Shown: positions 1-9,035, counted from the first letter of the stretch. The stretch is DNA of 64,000 nucleotides from Trujillonella endophytica (GCF_900110555.1 NZ_FOEE01000002.1:248001-312000); one strand, 5' to 3'. The notes: generated by a model not told the origin, from the sequence alone. Numbers and translations are program-made.

Positions 1-380
1 CGGCGTCCGGCCCACCGGACCCGGACCCCGAGATCGTGCATCTCGTCGCGGCGGCGGCGGATGACGTCGCGGTTGAAGCCCATGAGGAAGCGGACCTCGT
101 CGGGGCTGCGCCGCCAGTTCTCGGTCGAGAAGGCGTACGCGGACAGAGCGCCGATCCCCAGCTCGATGGCGCCCTCGACGCAGTCGAACAGGGAGGACTC
201 CCCCGCCTCGTGCCCCGCCGTCCGGGGCAGGCCGCGCTGCTTGGCCCAGCGGCCGTTGCCGTCCATGACGACGGCGACGTGACCGGGCACCTTGTCCGCC
301 GGGATCTCCGGGGGCCGGGCACCGGTGGGGTGCGGGGTCGGCGCCTTCACCTCGCGCCGCCGGGCGGACCTCCTCACCAT
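1..380 (-). CDS. uppS: Isoprenyl transferase (undecaprenyl diphosphate synthase type), 3' end outside window
   Basis: Condenses isopentenyl diphosphate onto an allylic primer to make the polyprenyl carrier lipid for cell-wall synthesis. The N-terminal part of the protein is visible: after about 27 variable residues comes the signature [18 protein letters not shown] with the catalytic Asp of MDGNGRW, followed by [11 protein letters not shown], both diagnostic for cis-prenyltransferases. ATG at 378-380 is preceded by GGGAG. The reading frame runs off the left edge, so about half of the usual 240-290 residues is missing. It follows recO in the same direction, the usual actinobacterial order era-recO-uppS. 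Whether it makes a long or short-chain product cannot be judged from this fragment. Confidence 0.93.
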   Translation of the reverse strand, partial: MVRRSARRREVKAPTPHPTGARPPEIPADKVPGHVAVVMDGNGRWAKQRGLPRTAGHEAGESSLFDCVEGAIELGIGALSAYAFSTENWRRSPDEVRFLMGFNRDVIRRRRDEMHDLGVRVRWAGR

Positions 381-447
381 TCGCTCCCGCGGGGCGTTCC
401 GCTCCTCGCTCGCCGGCGCTCGCTGCGATGCTCGCGCCCCTGTCCGC

Positions 448-1194
448 TCACGAGCGGTCGACGAGGGCCAGCGAGCGCAGCCCGCGCTCGAGGTGCCACT
501 GCAGCAGCGCGGCGACCAGGCCGCTGCCCTCCCGCCGCTGTGCCGCCTCGCTGGCCTCGGCGCGGGCCCAGTCCCCGGCCAGCAGCGCCTCGAGCAGCTC
601 GAGGGTGACCTGGCTGGGCATGCCGGAGCCGGCCGGCCGGCACTCGCGGCAGACCGAGCCCCCGGCGGGCACGGAGAAGTGCCGGTGCGGACCGTCCTCC
701 CCGCAGCGCGCGCAGGCGGTGAGCGCCGGCTCCCAGCCGGCGACGGACATGGCCCGGAGCAGGAAGGCGTCGAGCACCAGCGGCGCGGGGTGGCTGCGCT
801 CGGCCAGCGCCCGCAGCGCGCCGATGACCAGCAGGAACATCCGCAGCGACGGCTCCTTCTCCTCGGCGGTGAGCCGGTCGGCGGTCTCGAGGACGGCGGT
901 GCCCGCGGTGTAGCAGGGGTAGTCCGACACCACCGCCTGGCCGTAGGAGCGGATGGACTCGGCCTGGCTGACCACGTCGAGGTTGCGGCCGGTGTACAGC
1001 TGCAGGTCCACGTGGCTGAACGGCTCCAGGCGGGCGCCGAACTTGCTCTTGGTCCGGCGCACGCCCTTGGCGACGGCCCGCACCTTGCCGTGCCGGCGGG
1101 TGAGGACCGTGATGATGCGGTCGGCCTCCCCCAGCTTCTGGGTGCGCAGGACGACGCCCTCGTCGCGGTAGAGCGACTGCGGTGTGGTGCTCAA
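448..1194 (-). CDS. recO: DNA repair protein RecO
   Basis: RecO helps load RecA on SSB-coated single-stranded DNA in the RecFOR recombination pathway. The protein has the N-terminal OB fold ([37 protein letters not shown]) and a C-terminal helical domain with a zinc-type CARCG ... CREC knuckle. I choose a TTG start at 1192-1194, because it overlaps the era stop as TTGA and gives a 248-residue protein of normal length; an upstream in-frame start at 1233 would lie 43 bases inside era. Coupled translation with era is likely. Family assignment is secure; the start is an inference. Confidence 0.92.
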   Translation of the reverse strand: MSTTPQSLYRDEGVVLRTQKLGEADRIITVLTRRHGKVRAVAKGVRRTKSKFGARLEPFSHVDLQLYTGRNLDVVSQAESIRSYGQAVVSDYPCYTAGTAVLETADRLTAEEKEPSLRMFLLVIGALRALAERSHPAPLVLDAFLLRAMSVAGWEPALTACARCGEDGPHRHFSVPAGGSVCRECRPAGSGMPSQVTLELLEALLAGDWARAEASEAAQRREGSGLVAALLQWHLERGLRSLALVDRS

Positions 1195-2105
1195 TACCCC
1201 AGCCTGTTCAGCTTCTTCGGATCGTCCTGCCACTCGCCGAGGACGGTGACGTGCAGGTCCAGGTGCACCCGGCCACCGAGCAGGACCTCCATGCCGGCCC
1301 GCGCCTCGCTGCCGATGGCCTTGATCGTCTGCCCGCCCTTGCCCAGCAGCATCGGCTTCTGGCTCGCCCGCTCGACGTGCAGCAGCGCGTGCACCTCGGT
1401 GAAGACGGCCTCGGCGTCGCGCGGGTCGGGCTTGCGGACGATCTCCTCGATGCTGACGGCCAGGGAGTGCGGCACCTCCTGGCGGACCTTCTCCAGGGCC
1501 GCCTCGCGCACCAGTTCCGCGAGCTGCCGCTCCACGTCCTCGTCGGTGGTCTGCTCCTGCGGGTACAGCGGCGGGCCCTCGGGCAGCATGCCGACCAGCA
1601 GCTCGGCCAGCAGCTCCACCTGGTCGCCGGCCACGGCGCTCACCGGCACGACCTCGCGGGCCTCCACCAGCTGGCTGGCGGCGACCAGCTGGGCGGTGAT
1701 CGCCTTCTTGCTCGCGACGTCGGTCTTGGTGACGACGAGGACGACCGGCGTGGTCACGTTCTTCAGCTGGCGCGCGATGTAGGCGTCACCGGCGCCGACG
1801 GGCTGATCGGCGGGGATGCAGAACACGATCACGTCGACGTCGGAGAGCGTGTCCCGGACGACGTCGTTCAGGCGCTGACCCAGCAGGCTCTTGGGCTTGT
1901 GCAGGCCGGGGGTGTCGACGAGCACGAGTTGCCCCGCCGGCCGGTGGACGACGCCGCGGATGGCGTGCCTCGTGGTCTGCGGGCGGTTGCTGACGATGCC
2001 GACCTTCTCGCCGACGAGGGCGTTGGTCAGCGTGGTCTTCCCCGCGTTCGGGCGACCGACGAGCGCGACGAAGCCGCTGCGGTACGGCTGGTCCGGCGTG
2101 CTCAC
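1191..2105 (-). CDS. era: GTPase Era
   Basis: Ras-like GTPase that binds the 3' end of 16S rRNA and assists 30S subunit maturation. The G1 motif GRPNAGKTTL, the switch region RPQTTRHAIRG, G3 DTPGLHKP and G4 TKTD are present in order, and the C-terminal KH domain carries LGKGGQTIKAIG. Length 304 residues is typical. The start is GTG at 2105 with GGGAG about nine bases upstream. Its stop overlaps the recO start, so the two are probably translationally coupled. The 196 bases upstream separate it from the deaminase-like gene. Confidence 0.97.
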   Translation of the reverse strand: MSTPDQPYRSGFVALVGRPNAGKTTLTNALVGEKVGIVSNRPQTTRHAIRGVVHRPAGQLVLVDTPGLHKPKSLLGQRLNDVVRDTLSDVDVIVFCIPADQPVGAGDAYIARQLKNVTTPVVLVVTKTDVASKKAITAQLVAASQLVEAREVVPVSAVAGDQVELLAELLVGMLPEGPPLYPQEQTTDEDVERQLAELVREAALEKVRQEVPHSLAVSIEEIVRKPDPRDAEAVFTEVHALLHVERASQKPMLLGKGGQTIKAIGSEARAGMEVLLGGRVHLDLHVTVLGEWQDDPKKLNRLGY

Positions 2106-2301
2106 CCGCTCAGTCTCCCACTACGGGCGGACGGTTCTCCCGCAGCCGATCCGCGCCCGGCCGGCAATCCGGCGTCCGCCGCTCCGGGCCGGAGCACTGC
2201 GGGTGCTCTTCGTGGGTTGCGGGTCCTGCAGCACGCTTGAAGCGCGAGGAACACCCGCAATGGGGGCCGCCGGGCCGGAGCGGGTGACGGCCCCGCGCGG
2301 A
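2106..2301. other. Intergenic stretch with an imperfect inverted repeat
   Basis: The spacer between the deaminase-like gene and era holds no convincing gene. Around 2200-2261 there are two roughly complementary arms (GCGGGTGCTC and GAACACCCGC, with mismatches) separated by about 40 bases. It may be a weak terminator or leader structure for era, but the match is imperfect and the reading is tentative. Confidence 0.3.
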
Positions 2302-2655
2302 TCAGGCCTGGGCGCGCACGGTCCCGTCGGGGCCGGCGAGGAACACCGGCGCGGCCGGCGTGAGGTCGCGCACCGCGGCCAGCCCGTCGGCCTCGACCGC
2401 GTCACCGGCGGCGGAGACGATCGCCGCGGCCTCCAGCCCGGTGACCCCGCTGGAGACGGCCGCGGCGACGGCGGCCTGCAGGGCCGACAGCTTCAGCGAC
2501 GGCAGGTCCACGGTGGCCGCCAGGTAGGTGCGCCCGTCGGTGTCGCGGACGGCCGCCCCCTCGGGGGCACCCGTGCGGCCCAGGGCGGAGCGGGCGAGGG
2601 TGACGAGCTTGGCGTCCTCGGGCTGCAGATCGGGCACCAGGGCATCCTCGCTCAT
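2302..2655 (-). CDS. Degenerate cytidine deaminase-like protein
   Basis: A 117-residue protein occupying the position of the cytidine deaminase-like gene found between the CBS-domain gene and era in many actinobacteria. The fold-type pattern can be followed (LVTLARSALGRTGAPEGAAVRD, LKLSALQAAVAAAVSSGV, ADGLAAVRDL), but the zinc-binding and catalytic (H/C)-A-E and P-C-x-x-C motifs of working deaminases are absent. It is therefore probably not a cytidine deaminase; a structural or regulatory role is possible but unknown. ATG at 2653-2655; the gene lies 71 bases after the CNNM/CBS gene and is probably in its operon. Confidence 0.75.
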   Translation of the reverse strand: MSEDALVPDLQPEDAKLVTLARSALGRTGAPEGAAVRDTDGRTYLAATVDLPSLKLSALQAAVAAAVSSGVTGLEAAAIVSAAGDAVEADGLAAVRDLTPAAPVFLAGPDGTVRAQA

Positions 2656-2726
2656 CGTCTCGGTCCGGCCCTCCCGCAGGGGCCCGCCGCGAGCCTGCGG
2701 GTGGCGGGGGGCAGGAGGGTCCTTCC

Positions 2727-4082
2727 TCAGCTTTCCAGCACGCCGGCCGGCTGCTCGGCGCGGGCCTGCTCTGGCGTCGCGGCGTCGTCCCCGGTGTCCT
2801 CGTCGGCGCCGGGCTCGGGGACCCGGGAGACCAGCAGCGTGTCGATCCGGTTCCGCCGTCCGCCGGTGCTCTCCGCGACCAGCCGGAGGCCGCCGACGTC
2901 CGTCGCCGACCCCTCGATCGGGACCATGCCCAGCTCGCGGGCGAGCAGCCCGCCCACGGTCTCCACGCCCTCGTCGGCCGGCAGCTCGACCGAGAACAGC
3001 TCGGCCAGGTCCTCCACCGGCAGCCGGGCGGTGACCCGCATCGACCCGTTGCCCAGGTCCTCCACCGGCGGCCGCTGGAAGCCGTCGTGCTCGTCGGCGA
3101 TCTCGCCGACGATCTCCTCGAGGATGTCCTCGATGGTCAGCAGCCCGGCGAAGCCGCCGTACTCGTCGACCACGATCGCGATGTGGATGCGCTGGGCCTG
3201 CATGTCGCGCAGCAGTTCGTCGACCGGCTTGGACTCCGGCACGAAGGTCGGCGTCCGCATCAGCTCCTCGATCCGCGGGCCGCGCCCGTCGCCGAGGTTC
3301 TGCGAGCGGCGCACCAGGTCCTTGAGATAGACGACCCCGACGACGTCGTCGACGTTCTCGCCGATGACGGGGATGCGGCTGAACCCGCTGCGCAGCGCCA
3401 GCGCCAGCGCCTGGCGCACCGTCTTGGTCCGCTCGATGTGCACGACCTCGGTGCGCGGGACCATGACCTCGCGGGCGATGGTGTCGCCCAGCTCGAAGAC
3501 CGAGTGGATCATGTTGCGCTCGCCCGACTCCACGACGCCGCGCTCCTCGGCCATGTCGACGAGCTCGCGGAGCTCGACCTCGGAGGAGAACGGGCCGTCG
3601 CGGAAGCCGCGGCCCGGGGTGATCGCGTTGCCGACGAGGATGAGCAGCGTGGCGACCGGGCCGAGCACCCGCCCGAGCAGCCGGACCACGCCCGCGGTGG
3701 CCAGCGCGAGGCCGTAGGCGTGCTGCTGGCCCAGCGTCCGCGGGCCGACGCCGATCAGCACGTAGCTGACCACCGTCATCACGCCCGCGGCCGTCAGCAC
3801 CGCGGCCCAGCCGCCGCCCCACAACTCGTAGAGGACGACGGTCACCAGCACCGCGGCGACCATCTCGCAGACGATCCGCAGCAGCAGGAGCAGCGACACG
3901 TGCCGGGCGCGCTCGGCGAGGACCTCGGCGAGCGCGCCGGCCCGCGCGGCGCCCTCCCGGCGCATCTCCTGCACCCGCGCGGCCGAGACCCGCTGCAGGG
4001 CGGCGTCCATCGCGCCGAACAGGCCGGCGAGCGGGACGAGCAGCACGGCGATCACCAGGAGGGTGGTCTGCGCCGACGTCAT
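2727..4082 (-). CDS. CNNM/CorC-family membrane protein with CBS domains
   Basis: Four hydrophobic segments make up the N-terminal CNNM (DUF21) membrane domain (about residues 1-140), followed by two CBS domains (about 200-330, with REVMVPRTEVVHI and IHIAIVVDEYGGFAGLLTIEDILEEIVGEI) and a C-terminal CorC_HlyC domain. The family was first named for haemolysins and is associated with magnesium/cobalt transport or tolerance. Length 451 is usual. The acidic tail after residue 425 is low complexity. It starts with ATG at 4082, ten bases after ybeY ends, in the conserved order phoH-ybeY-CBS. Substrate not determinable from sequence. Confidence 0.92.
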   Translation of the reverse strand: MTSAQTTLLVIAVLLVPLAGLFGAMDAALQRVSAARVQEMRREGAARAGALAEVLAERARHVSLLLLLRIVCEMVAAVLVTVVLYELWGGGWAAVLTAAGVMTVVSYVLIGVGPRTLGQQHAYGLALATAGVVRLLGRVLGPVATLLILVGNAITPGRGFRDGPFSSEVELRELVDMAEERGVVESGERNMIHSVFELGDTIAREVMVPRTEVVHIERTKTVRQALALALRSGFSRIPVIGENVDDVVGVVYLKDLVRRSQNLGDGRGPRIEELMRTPTFVPESKPVDELLRDMQAQRIHIAIVVDEYGGFAGLLTIEDILEEIVGEIADEHDGFQRPPVEDLGNGSMRVTARLPVEDLAELFSVELPADEGVETVGGLLARELGMVPIEGSATDVGGLRLVAESTGGRRNRIDTLLVSRVPEPGADEDTGDDAATPEQARAEQPAGVLES

Positions 4083-4092
4083 GGGGGTCCCG

Positions 4093-4596
4093 TCACCGAG
4101 CCGGGGGCTGCCGGTCGACGGGCTCGCCCGTGACCGGTTGGCGGGGGGCGGACCGCCACGCGTCGAGGAGCTTGCCCTGCAGGGCGAACATCTCCTTCTC
4201 GTCCTCGGGCTCCATGTGGTCGTAGCCGAGGATGTGCAGCACGCCGTGGGTGGCCAGCAGGACCAGTTCGTCGTCCATCGTGTGCCCGGCGGCCCGGGCC
4301 TGGCGGACGGCGACCGACGGGCAGAGGACGACGTCGCCGAGCAGCGCCGGGCCGGGATCGGGGTCGTCGGGGCGGGACGTGTCCAGCTCGTCCATGGGGA
4401 AGGCGAGCACGTCGGTGGGGCCCTTCTCGCCCATCCACCGCTCGTGCAGCGTGGCCATGTACTCGGTGTCCACGCACAGCACCGACAGCTCGGCCATCGC
4501 GTTCACGCCCATCTCGGCGAGGACGAACCGGCAGATCCCGGCCAGCTCCGCCTCGTCGACGGCGATCTCGGACTCGTTGGCGACCTCGACGGGCAC
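4093..4596 (-). CDS. ybeY: Endoribonuclease YbeY (rRNA maturation factor)
   Basis: Metal-dependent endoribonuclease acting in 16S rRNA 3' maturation and ribosome quality control. The signature [11 protein letters not shown] provides the three metal-binding histidines (about 117, 121 and 127). GTG at 4594-4596 is chosen as start, because it lies five bases after the phoH stop with GGGGAG about ten bases upstream and yields 167 residues starting MPVEVANES; a longer frame back to 4689 would overlap phoH by 88 bases. It forms the usual phoH-ybeY-CBS operon. Confidence 0.95.
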   Translation of the reverse strand: MPVEVANESEIAVDEAELAGICRFVLAEMGVNAMAELSVLCVDTEYMATLHERWMGEKGPTDVLAFPMDELDTSRPDDPDPGPALLGDVVLCPSVAVRQARAAGHTMDDELVLLATHGVLHILGYDHMEPEDEKEMFALQGKLLDAWRSAPRQPVTGEPVDRQPPAR

Positions 4597-4601
4597 GGCG
4601 G

Positions 4602-6821
4602 TCAGCTCCCCTGTCGGCGCGGGCGGGGACCGCGCGCCGGCGCCGGACCGGTCGAGCGGGCGGAGGGCTGCTGCTGGGACGCGTCCCACCGCTCGTAGGC
4701 GTCCACGATGTCACCGACCAGCCGGTGCCGGACGACGTCGGAGCTGGTCAGGTTCGCGAAGTGGACGTCGTCGATGCCGTCGAGGATGTCGCGCACCACC
4801 CGCAGCCCGCTCTGCGCGCCCCCGGGGAGGTCGACCTGGGTGACGTCGCCGGTGACGACGATCTTCGAGCCGAAACCGAGGCGGGTGAGGAACATCTTCA
4901 TCTGTTCCGCGGTGGTGTTCTGCGCTTCGTCCAGGATCACGAACGCGTCGTTGAGGGTGTTGTGGGTGACGAGGAAGTCGTCGGTCACGTACAGGGAGTC
5001 CTGGGCAGCCACCTGGATGCACAGCGTCTCCTGCTCGCCCACGGGCTCGATGCTGTCGATGAACCGCATCGGCCGACCGCCGCCGGACTTCTCGTACACC
5101 CGGCGCTTGCGCTCCAGGCGGAACGGCTGCACGCCGGACGGGAGGCGGATGTCGAGGACGTAGGCGTCCTCGCGGTACTCCACGGGGCGGCCCGCGGCGA
5201 GGCCCGGGGGTCGCCCGGCCGCCTCCCTCAGGCGCGTGTACACGACGCCGCCGAGCGACCGCACGAGGAACGTCACGTCGTCCTTCAGGGACGGCGACGT
5301 CGTCGCGTACTGGATCCGGCACGTGCGGCCCCGCTGCGTCACGGGCCCGCCGTCGGAGTCCAACAGCCCCTGCAGGAGCGCCAGGCGGACCGCGCTCGAG
5401 TTGCGCAGGTAGTCCTCGGGCACGAACTTCGTGGCCGACGTCGTGCCTGCGAGGTCGAGCCGGCGCAGGACGGCGGTCACCGGGTTGGCGACCCTCAGGC
5501 CTCCGCGTCCGCCGCCCACGTGGCGGAGCACGTAGTCGTAGCCGCCCTTGTGTCGCACCTCGATGCCCTCGAGCGCCGCCTCGAGCGCGACGGCCAACTC
5601 CGGATCGGCCGTCGCGAAGGCCGGCGTCGTGGTGGTCGTCAGGCAGCCGTCACCGAGCAGCAGTCCGAGCGCGTAGGGGTCGAGCGGCACCTCGCGGGGC
5701 TCGAACTCCACCGGGGCGACGACGGGGAGCTCGTACCGGCGGGCCCGCGCCGCCCGCAGCTTTCCGATCATCTGCCGGGTCTCCAGCGTGCGCGTCTTCC
5801 CGCGACGACGATCGGACGCCGTGGTCACCGTCCACAGGTGCTCGCCGCACGCCAGCGTCCGTGCGCCGTCCTGCGTCGCCACGCGGTAGACCTCCCTGCG
5901 CCCCTGGGGATAGACCCCGAGCACCGGGGTCGGCAGGCCGTCCGAACCGATGACCAGGTCGCCGACCCGGAGGGTGCCGATGGGGAGGAAGCCCTGCGGG
6001 GTGAGGACCTGCGCGTCGTAGGGCTGCGCACGGCCACGCATGTATGCCAATGGCGCGACTTCAATTGTTCCGGACGCCATCAACCGGGGAATCGATTCCG
6101 GGTCGACCATGTCGTGCAGCGCGTCGTACAGCGGCCGCAGGTAGGGGTCGATCTTCTCCGACAGCGACCCTGGCAGGTAGCCCAGCCGCTCGCCGGCCTC
6201 GACCGCGGGGCGGGTCAGGATGATCCGGTTGACCTGCTTCATCTGCAGCGCCTGTACGGCCTTGGCCATCGCCAGGTAGGTCTTGCCGGTACCGGCCGGC
6301 CCGATGCCGAAGACGACGGTGTGCGCGTCGATCGCGTCGACGTACCGCTTCTGGTTCAGCGTCTTGGGCCGGATCGTGCGGCCCCGGCGGCTGATGATGT
6401 CGAGGCTGAGCACGTCGGCGGGCCGCTCGGAGCCGCCGCTGCGCAGCATGCCGATGACCCGGCGCACCGAGTCCGGGCGCAGTGCCTGGCCGGTGCCCAG
6501 CAGGGCGATGAGCTCGTCGAAGACCGCGACGGCGAAGGCGTTGTCGGCCGGCTGACCGGTCACGGAGATCTCGTTGCCGCGCACGTGCACGTCGGCGGCC
6601 ACGTCGGCCTCGACGAGGCGGAGCAGTTCGTCGCCCGAGCCGAGCAGCCCCACCATGGAGACGCTCTCGGGGACGGTGATCGTGGTGCGGACGGGTGCGG
6701 GCGTGGTGCCCGCCAGTGCCGACGTGCCCTCCGGGCCGCCGTCGATCGCGGCGGCCTGGGCGGAGGCCTCACGGGACGTGGGGGCTCCGGGTACGGGGAC
6801 GTTCGGGGAGGAGTCGGGCAA
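4602..6821 (-). CDS. phoH: PhoH-family ATPase interrupted by an intein
   Basis: PhoH-like P-loop ATPase, probably RNA-related, next to ybeY as in most bacteria. The host protein (382 residues after splicing) has Walker A GPAGTGKT (174-181), [10 protein letters not shown], and after the intein Walker B VILDEAQN (628-635) and TGDVTQ. The precursor is 739 residues because residues 265-621 are an intein inserted in the conserved MRGR/TLNDAF segment, between the two Walker motifs. Splicing is thus needed for a working ATPase. The assigned start is TTG at 6821, with GAGGG close upstream; the first 45 residues are low complexity, so the start is uncertain. Codons just before the insertion point are unlike the rest of the gene. 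Confidence 0.96.
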   Translation of the reverse strand: MPDSSPNVPVPGAPTSREASAQAAAIDGGPEGTSALAGTTPAPVRTTITVPESVSMVGLLGSGDELLRLVEADVAADVHVRGNEISVTGQPADNAFAVAVFDELIALLGTGQALRPDSVRRVIGMLRSGGSERPADVLSLDIISRRGRTIRPKTLNQKRYVDAIDAHTVVFGIGPAGTGKTYLAMAKAVQALQMKQVNRIILTRPAVEAGERLGYLPGSLSEKIDPYLRPLYDALHDMVDPESIPRLMASGTIEVAPLAYMRGRAQPYDAQVLTPQGFLPIGTLRVGDLVIGSDGLPTPVLGVYPQGRREVYRVATQDGARTLACGEHLWTVTTASDRRRGKTRTLETRQMIGKLRAARARRYELPVVAPVEFEPREVPLDPYALGLLLGDGCLTTTTTPAFATADPELAVALEAALEGIEVRHKGGYDYVLRHVGGGRGGLRVANPVTAVLRRLDLAGTTSATKFVPEDYLRNSSAVRLALLQGLLDSDGGPVTQRGRTCRIQYATTSPSLKDDVTFLVRSLGGVVYTRLREAAGRPPGLAAGRPVEYREDAYVLDIRLPSGVQPFRLERKRRVYEKSGGGRPMRFIDSIEPVGEQETLCIQVAAQDSLYVTDDFLVTHNTLNDAFVILDEAQNTTAEQMKMFLTRLGFGSKIVVTGDVTQVDLPGGAQSGLRVVRDILDGIDDVHFANLTSSDVVRHRLVGDIVDAYERWDASQQQPSARSTGPAPARGPRPRRQGS
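4959..6029 (-). mobile_element. Class 3-type intein with LAGLIDADG homing endonuclease, in phoH
   Basis: A 357-residue protein-splicing element. It begins with Ala265 (sequence [20 protein letters not shown]), not Cys or Ser, and ends VTHN before Thr622. Block B has GEHLW with Trp330, block F has ETLCIQV with Cys601, and Thr619 precedes His620-Asn621: this is the Trp-Cys-Thr set known for class 3 inteins, in which the block F Cys starts splicing. Two dodecapeptides, [11 protein letters not shown] (Asp391) and [11 protein letters not shown] (Asp490), keep their acidic residues, so the endonuclease may be active. The GC content is as high as the host's. Boundaries are exact because the flanking PhoH sequence joins perfectly. 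Confidence 0.93.
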
Positions 6822-6912
6822 GAACCCTCGACCCTGCCTTCCTGCTGAGGCGGTGCGGACCGGGCCAGGATACCCGCGGAACGACCCCCGGAACCCGGCT
6901 CGCCCGAACGGG

Positions 6913-7728
6913 TCAGCGGCCCTCGTACGTGGCCTGCCCCGGCCCGTCGGTGAGGAACGAGGCCACCGCCCCGCGCAGGTCGGCGGTGCCGAACAGCGGG
7001 CCCGACACCTGGGGCGTGATCGCGTCGGCCGCGCGGACGCCGTCGCGCGCCGCCGTCCCCACCAGGCGCTTGGTCGCCGCGTGCGCCACCGTCGGTCCGG
7101 CGGCGAGCCGCGCGGTGAACGCGCGGGCCGCGTCGGCGAACCCCTCGTCGGGCAGCACCCGGTTGACCACGCCCCACCGCTCGAGCTCCGCGGCCGGGTA
7201 GCGCTCGCCGGTGTAGACGAGCTCCCGGGCCCGCGCCGGGCCCGCCCGCTCGGCGAGGCGCTGCGGCCCGCCCATCGACGGCGTCAGCCCGACGACGATC
7301 TCGACCAGCCCGAAGGAGGCCCGCTCGGCGGCCAGCAGGAGGTCGCAGGCCAGCGCCAGCTCGAACGCGGCGGTCAGGGTCAGGCCGTGCGCGGCGAACA
7401 CCGTCGGCACCGGCAGCTCCTCGAGCGTCTGCGCGACCCGCAGCAGCCGGGCCCACAACGCCGTCCCCTGGCCGACGGGGTCGGGGCCCTCGGCGATCGC
7501 CCGGAAGGCGTGGACGTCGACCCCGCCCGAGACCACCCGGCCACGGGCCTCCAGCAGCACGGCGCGGGCGCGGTCGGGTCGCCCGGGCGCGGTGAGCTCC
7601 TCGAGCTCGGCGACGGCCCGCTCGAAGCCGGCGAAGACGCTCTCGTCGAACAGGTTCAGCGGCGGTGCGTCCAGGACGACGACGGCGACGTCGCCGTCCC
7701 GCTCGACGCGCACGGGGCTCTCGCTCAT
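6913..7728 (-). CDS. Enoyl-CoA hydratase/isomerase (crotonase) family protein
   Basis: A crotonase-fold protein of 271 residues. The oxyanion-hole segments are recognisable (VVSGGVDVHAF and AAHGLTLTAAFELALACDLLLAAERASFG), as is VEIVVGLTPSMGG. The usual second catalytic Glu region reads EIVVGLTPSMGG, so hydratase chemistry is not assured. Acyl-CoA substrate unknown. ATG at 7726-7728; no strong ribosome-binding site. It sits between phoH and the HIT gene and is an accessory insert relative to the conserved gene order. Confidence 0.87.
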   Translation of the reverse strand: MSESPVRVERDGDVAVVVLDAPPLNLFDESVFAGFERAVAELEELTAPGRPDRARAVLLEARGRVVSGGVDVHAFRAIAEGPDPVGQGTALWARLLRVAQTLEELPVPTVFAAHGLTLTAAFELALACDLLLAAERASFGLVEIVVGLTPSMGGPQRLAERAGPARARELVYTGERYPAAELERWGVVNRVLPDEGFADAARAFTARLAAGPTVAHAATKRLVGTAARDGVRAADAITPQVSGPLFGTADLRGAVASFLTDGPGQATYEGR

Positions 7729-7820
7729 CCGGCCACCCTGACACCCCCGGTGCCGTGCCGCAGCGGCCGGTGCCGCGGTGCACCGCGGCGCCGGCCGCGA
7801 CAGCGCGGCACTCGCCCGGC

Positions 7821-8180
7821 TCAGCCGGGCGGCCAGCGGAGGTCGCGGCCGCCGAGGACGTGCAGGTGCAGGTGGTCGACCGACTGGCCGGACTGCGGGC
7901 CGGTGTTCGTGACCACGCGGTAGCCGGGCTCGATGCCCCCGTCGGTGACCAGGTCCTCCTGCCGCGCCACGTCCGCGGCGGCGCGCACCACCGCGCCCAG
8001 CAGGTCGGGGTCGGCCGCGGCCAGCGCGCCGAGGTTGCGGTGGTGGGCCTTGGGGATCACGAGCACGTGCGTGGGCGCCTGCGGGTTGATGTCCCGGAAG
8101 GCGAGCGTGCGGTCGGTCTCGTGGACGACGTCGGCCGGGATGTCGCCCGCGACCATGCGGCAGAACAGGCAGTCGGTCAC
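7821..8180 (-). CDS. HIT (histidine triad) family nucleotide-binding protein
   Basis: HINT-type purine nucleotide phosphoramidase or hydrolase. It has the N-terminal DCLFCRMVAGDIPADVV, the RDINPQAPTHVLVIPKAH segment, and the catalytic triad HLHLHVLGG near the C terminus. I prefer the GTG at 8178-8180 because AGGG lies eight bases upstream; a second GTG at 8189 has no spacing for a ribosome-binding site. Length 119 is typical. It lies downstream of rsmE in the same direction, separated by a strong hairpin. Confidence 0.94.
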   Translation of the reverse strand: MTDCLFCRMVAGDIPADVVHETDRTLAFRDINPQAPTHVLVIPKAHHRNLGALAAADPDLLGAVVRAAADVARQEDLVTDGGIEPGYRVVTNTGPQSGQSVDHLHLHVLGGRDLRWPPG

Positions 8181-8201
8181 GACGACCACCCTAGGTCGGG
8201 T

Positions 8202-8260
8202 TGATCATCGGCGAGTGGCTGCCCGACACGCAGGGGGCGGTAGCCGTCTGCCGATGATCA
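8202..8260. repeat. Long hairpin between rsmE and the HIT gene
   Basis: Perfect 11-base inverted repeat TGATCATCGGC (8202-8212) and GCCGATGATCA (8250-8260), with an inner GGCT/AGCC pair (8217-8220, 8242-8245) and a GCCC/GGGC pair inside that. The outer arms contain the palindrome TGATCA. It is positioned to end rsmE transcription, but lacks a T-run. It also looks like a dispersed palindromic element; a genome search would tell. Confidence 0.6.
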
Positions 8261-8276
8261 CGGGGCGCTCCGGACG

Positions 8277-9035
8277 TCAGGCCCAGCGGGTGCGCAGGCT
8301 GACCGCGGCGAGCGCGGCGGCGCCGGCCGTCGAGGTGCGCAGCACCTCCGGGCCCAGGCGCGCGGGCTCGGCACCGGCCGCGCGGAACGCCAGCACCTCA
8401 CCGTCGGTGAGGCCTCCCTCGGGGCCGACGACGATGACGACGGTGCCCCGCCCCGGCACCTCGACGGTGGAGATCCGCGCGCGGGCCTGCTCGTGCAGCA
8501 CGATCCCCAGGTCGGCCTCGGCCAGCTCGCCGCAGACGTCGCGGGTGCTGGCCAGGTCGGCGACCTCGGGCACCCGCGCCCGGCGGGACTGCTTGCTGGC
8601 CGCGTGCGCGGCCGACCGCCACTTGGCGACGCCCTTGGCGATCCGGTCCTCGCGCCAGCGCGTGACGCAGCGCGACGCCGCCCACGGCACGATCCGGTCG
8701 ACGCCGAGCTCGGTGGCCAGCTCCACCGCCAGCGGGCCCCGGTCGCCCTTGGGCAGCGCCTGCACCAGCACCAGCCGGGGCTCGGGCCGCGGCACCTCGA
8801 GCCGGGTCTCCACCCGGACCCGCAGCCCGTCCGGGCCGGCGGCGGCGACCTCGCCCTCGGCGATCGTGCCGCGCCCGTCGCCCACCCGCACGCGCTCGCC
8901 CGGGGTCAGCCGCAGGACGTCGACGGCGTGCCGACCCTCCGGGCCGCCGACCAGCAGCTCAGCGCCCTCGGGCAGCTCGTCGAGCAGGAACAGGGGGGCG
9001 CCGTCGAGCTCCGGCAGGCGCGCTTCGGTGCTCAT
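8277..9035 (-). CDS. rsmE: 16S rRNA (uracil(1498)-N(3))-methyltransferase
   Basis: SPOUT-class methyltransferase modifying U1498 of 16S rRNA. The N-terminal PUA-like domain (HAVDVLRLTPGERVRVGDG) is followed by the knotted SAM-binding domain with VGPEGGLTDGEV and LGPEVLRTSTAG, which are diagnostic. Length 252 is usual. ATG at 9033-9035. It is 26 bases downstream of dnaJ, the order also found in mycobacteria (rsmE-dnaJ2-hrcA region). Confidence 0.95.
   Translation of the reverse strand: MSTEARLPELDGAPLFLLDELPEGAELLVGGPEGRHAVDVLRLTPGERVRVGDGRGTIAEGEVAAAGPDGLRVRVETRLEVPRPEPRLVLVQALPKGDRGPLAVELATELGVDRIVPWAASRCVTRWREDRIAKGVAKWRSAAHAASKQSRRARVPEVADLASTRDVCGELAEADLGIVLHEQARARISTVEVPGRGTVVIVVGPEGGLTDGEVLAFRAAGAEPARLGPEVLRTSTAGAAALAAVSLRTRWA

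Noticed and set aside
448-1233. Longer recO starting at 1233
   Set aside because: It would overlap era by 43 bases and adds residues not typical of RecO; the TTG overlapping the era stop fits better.
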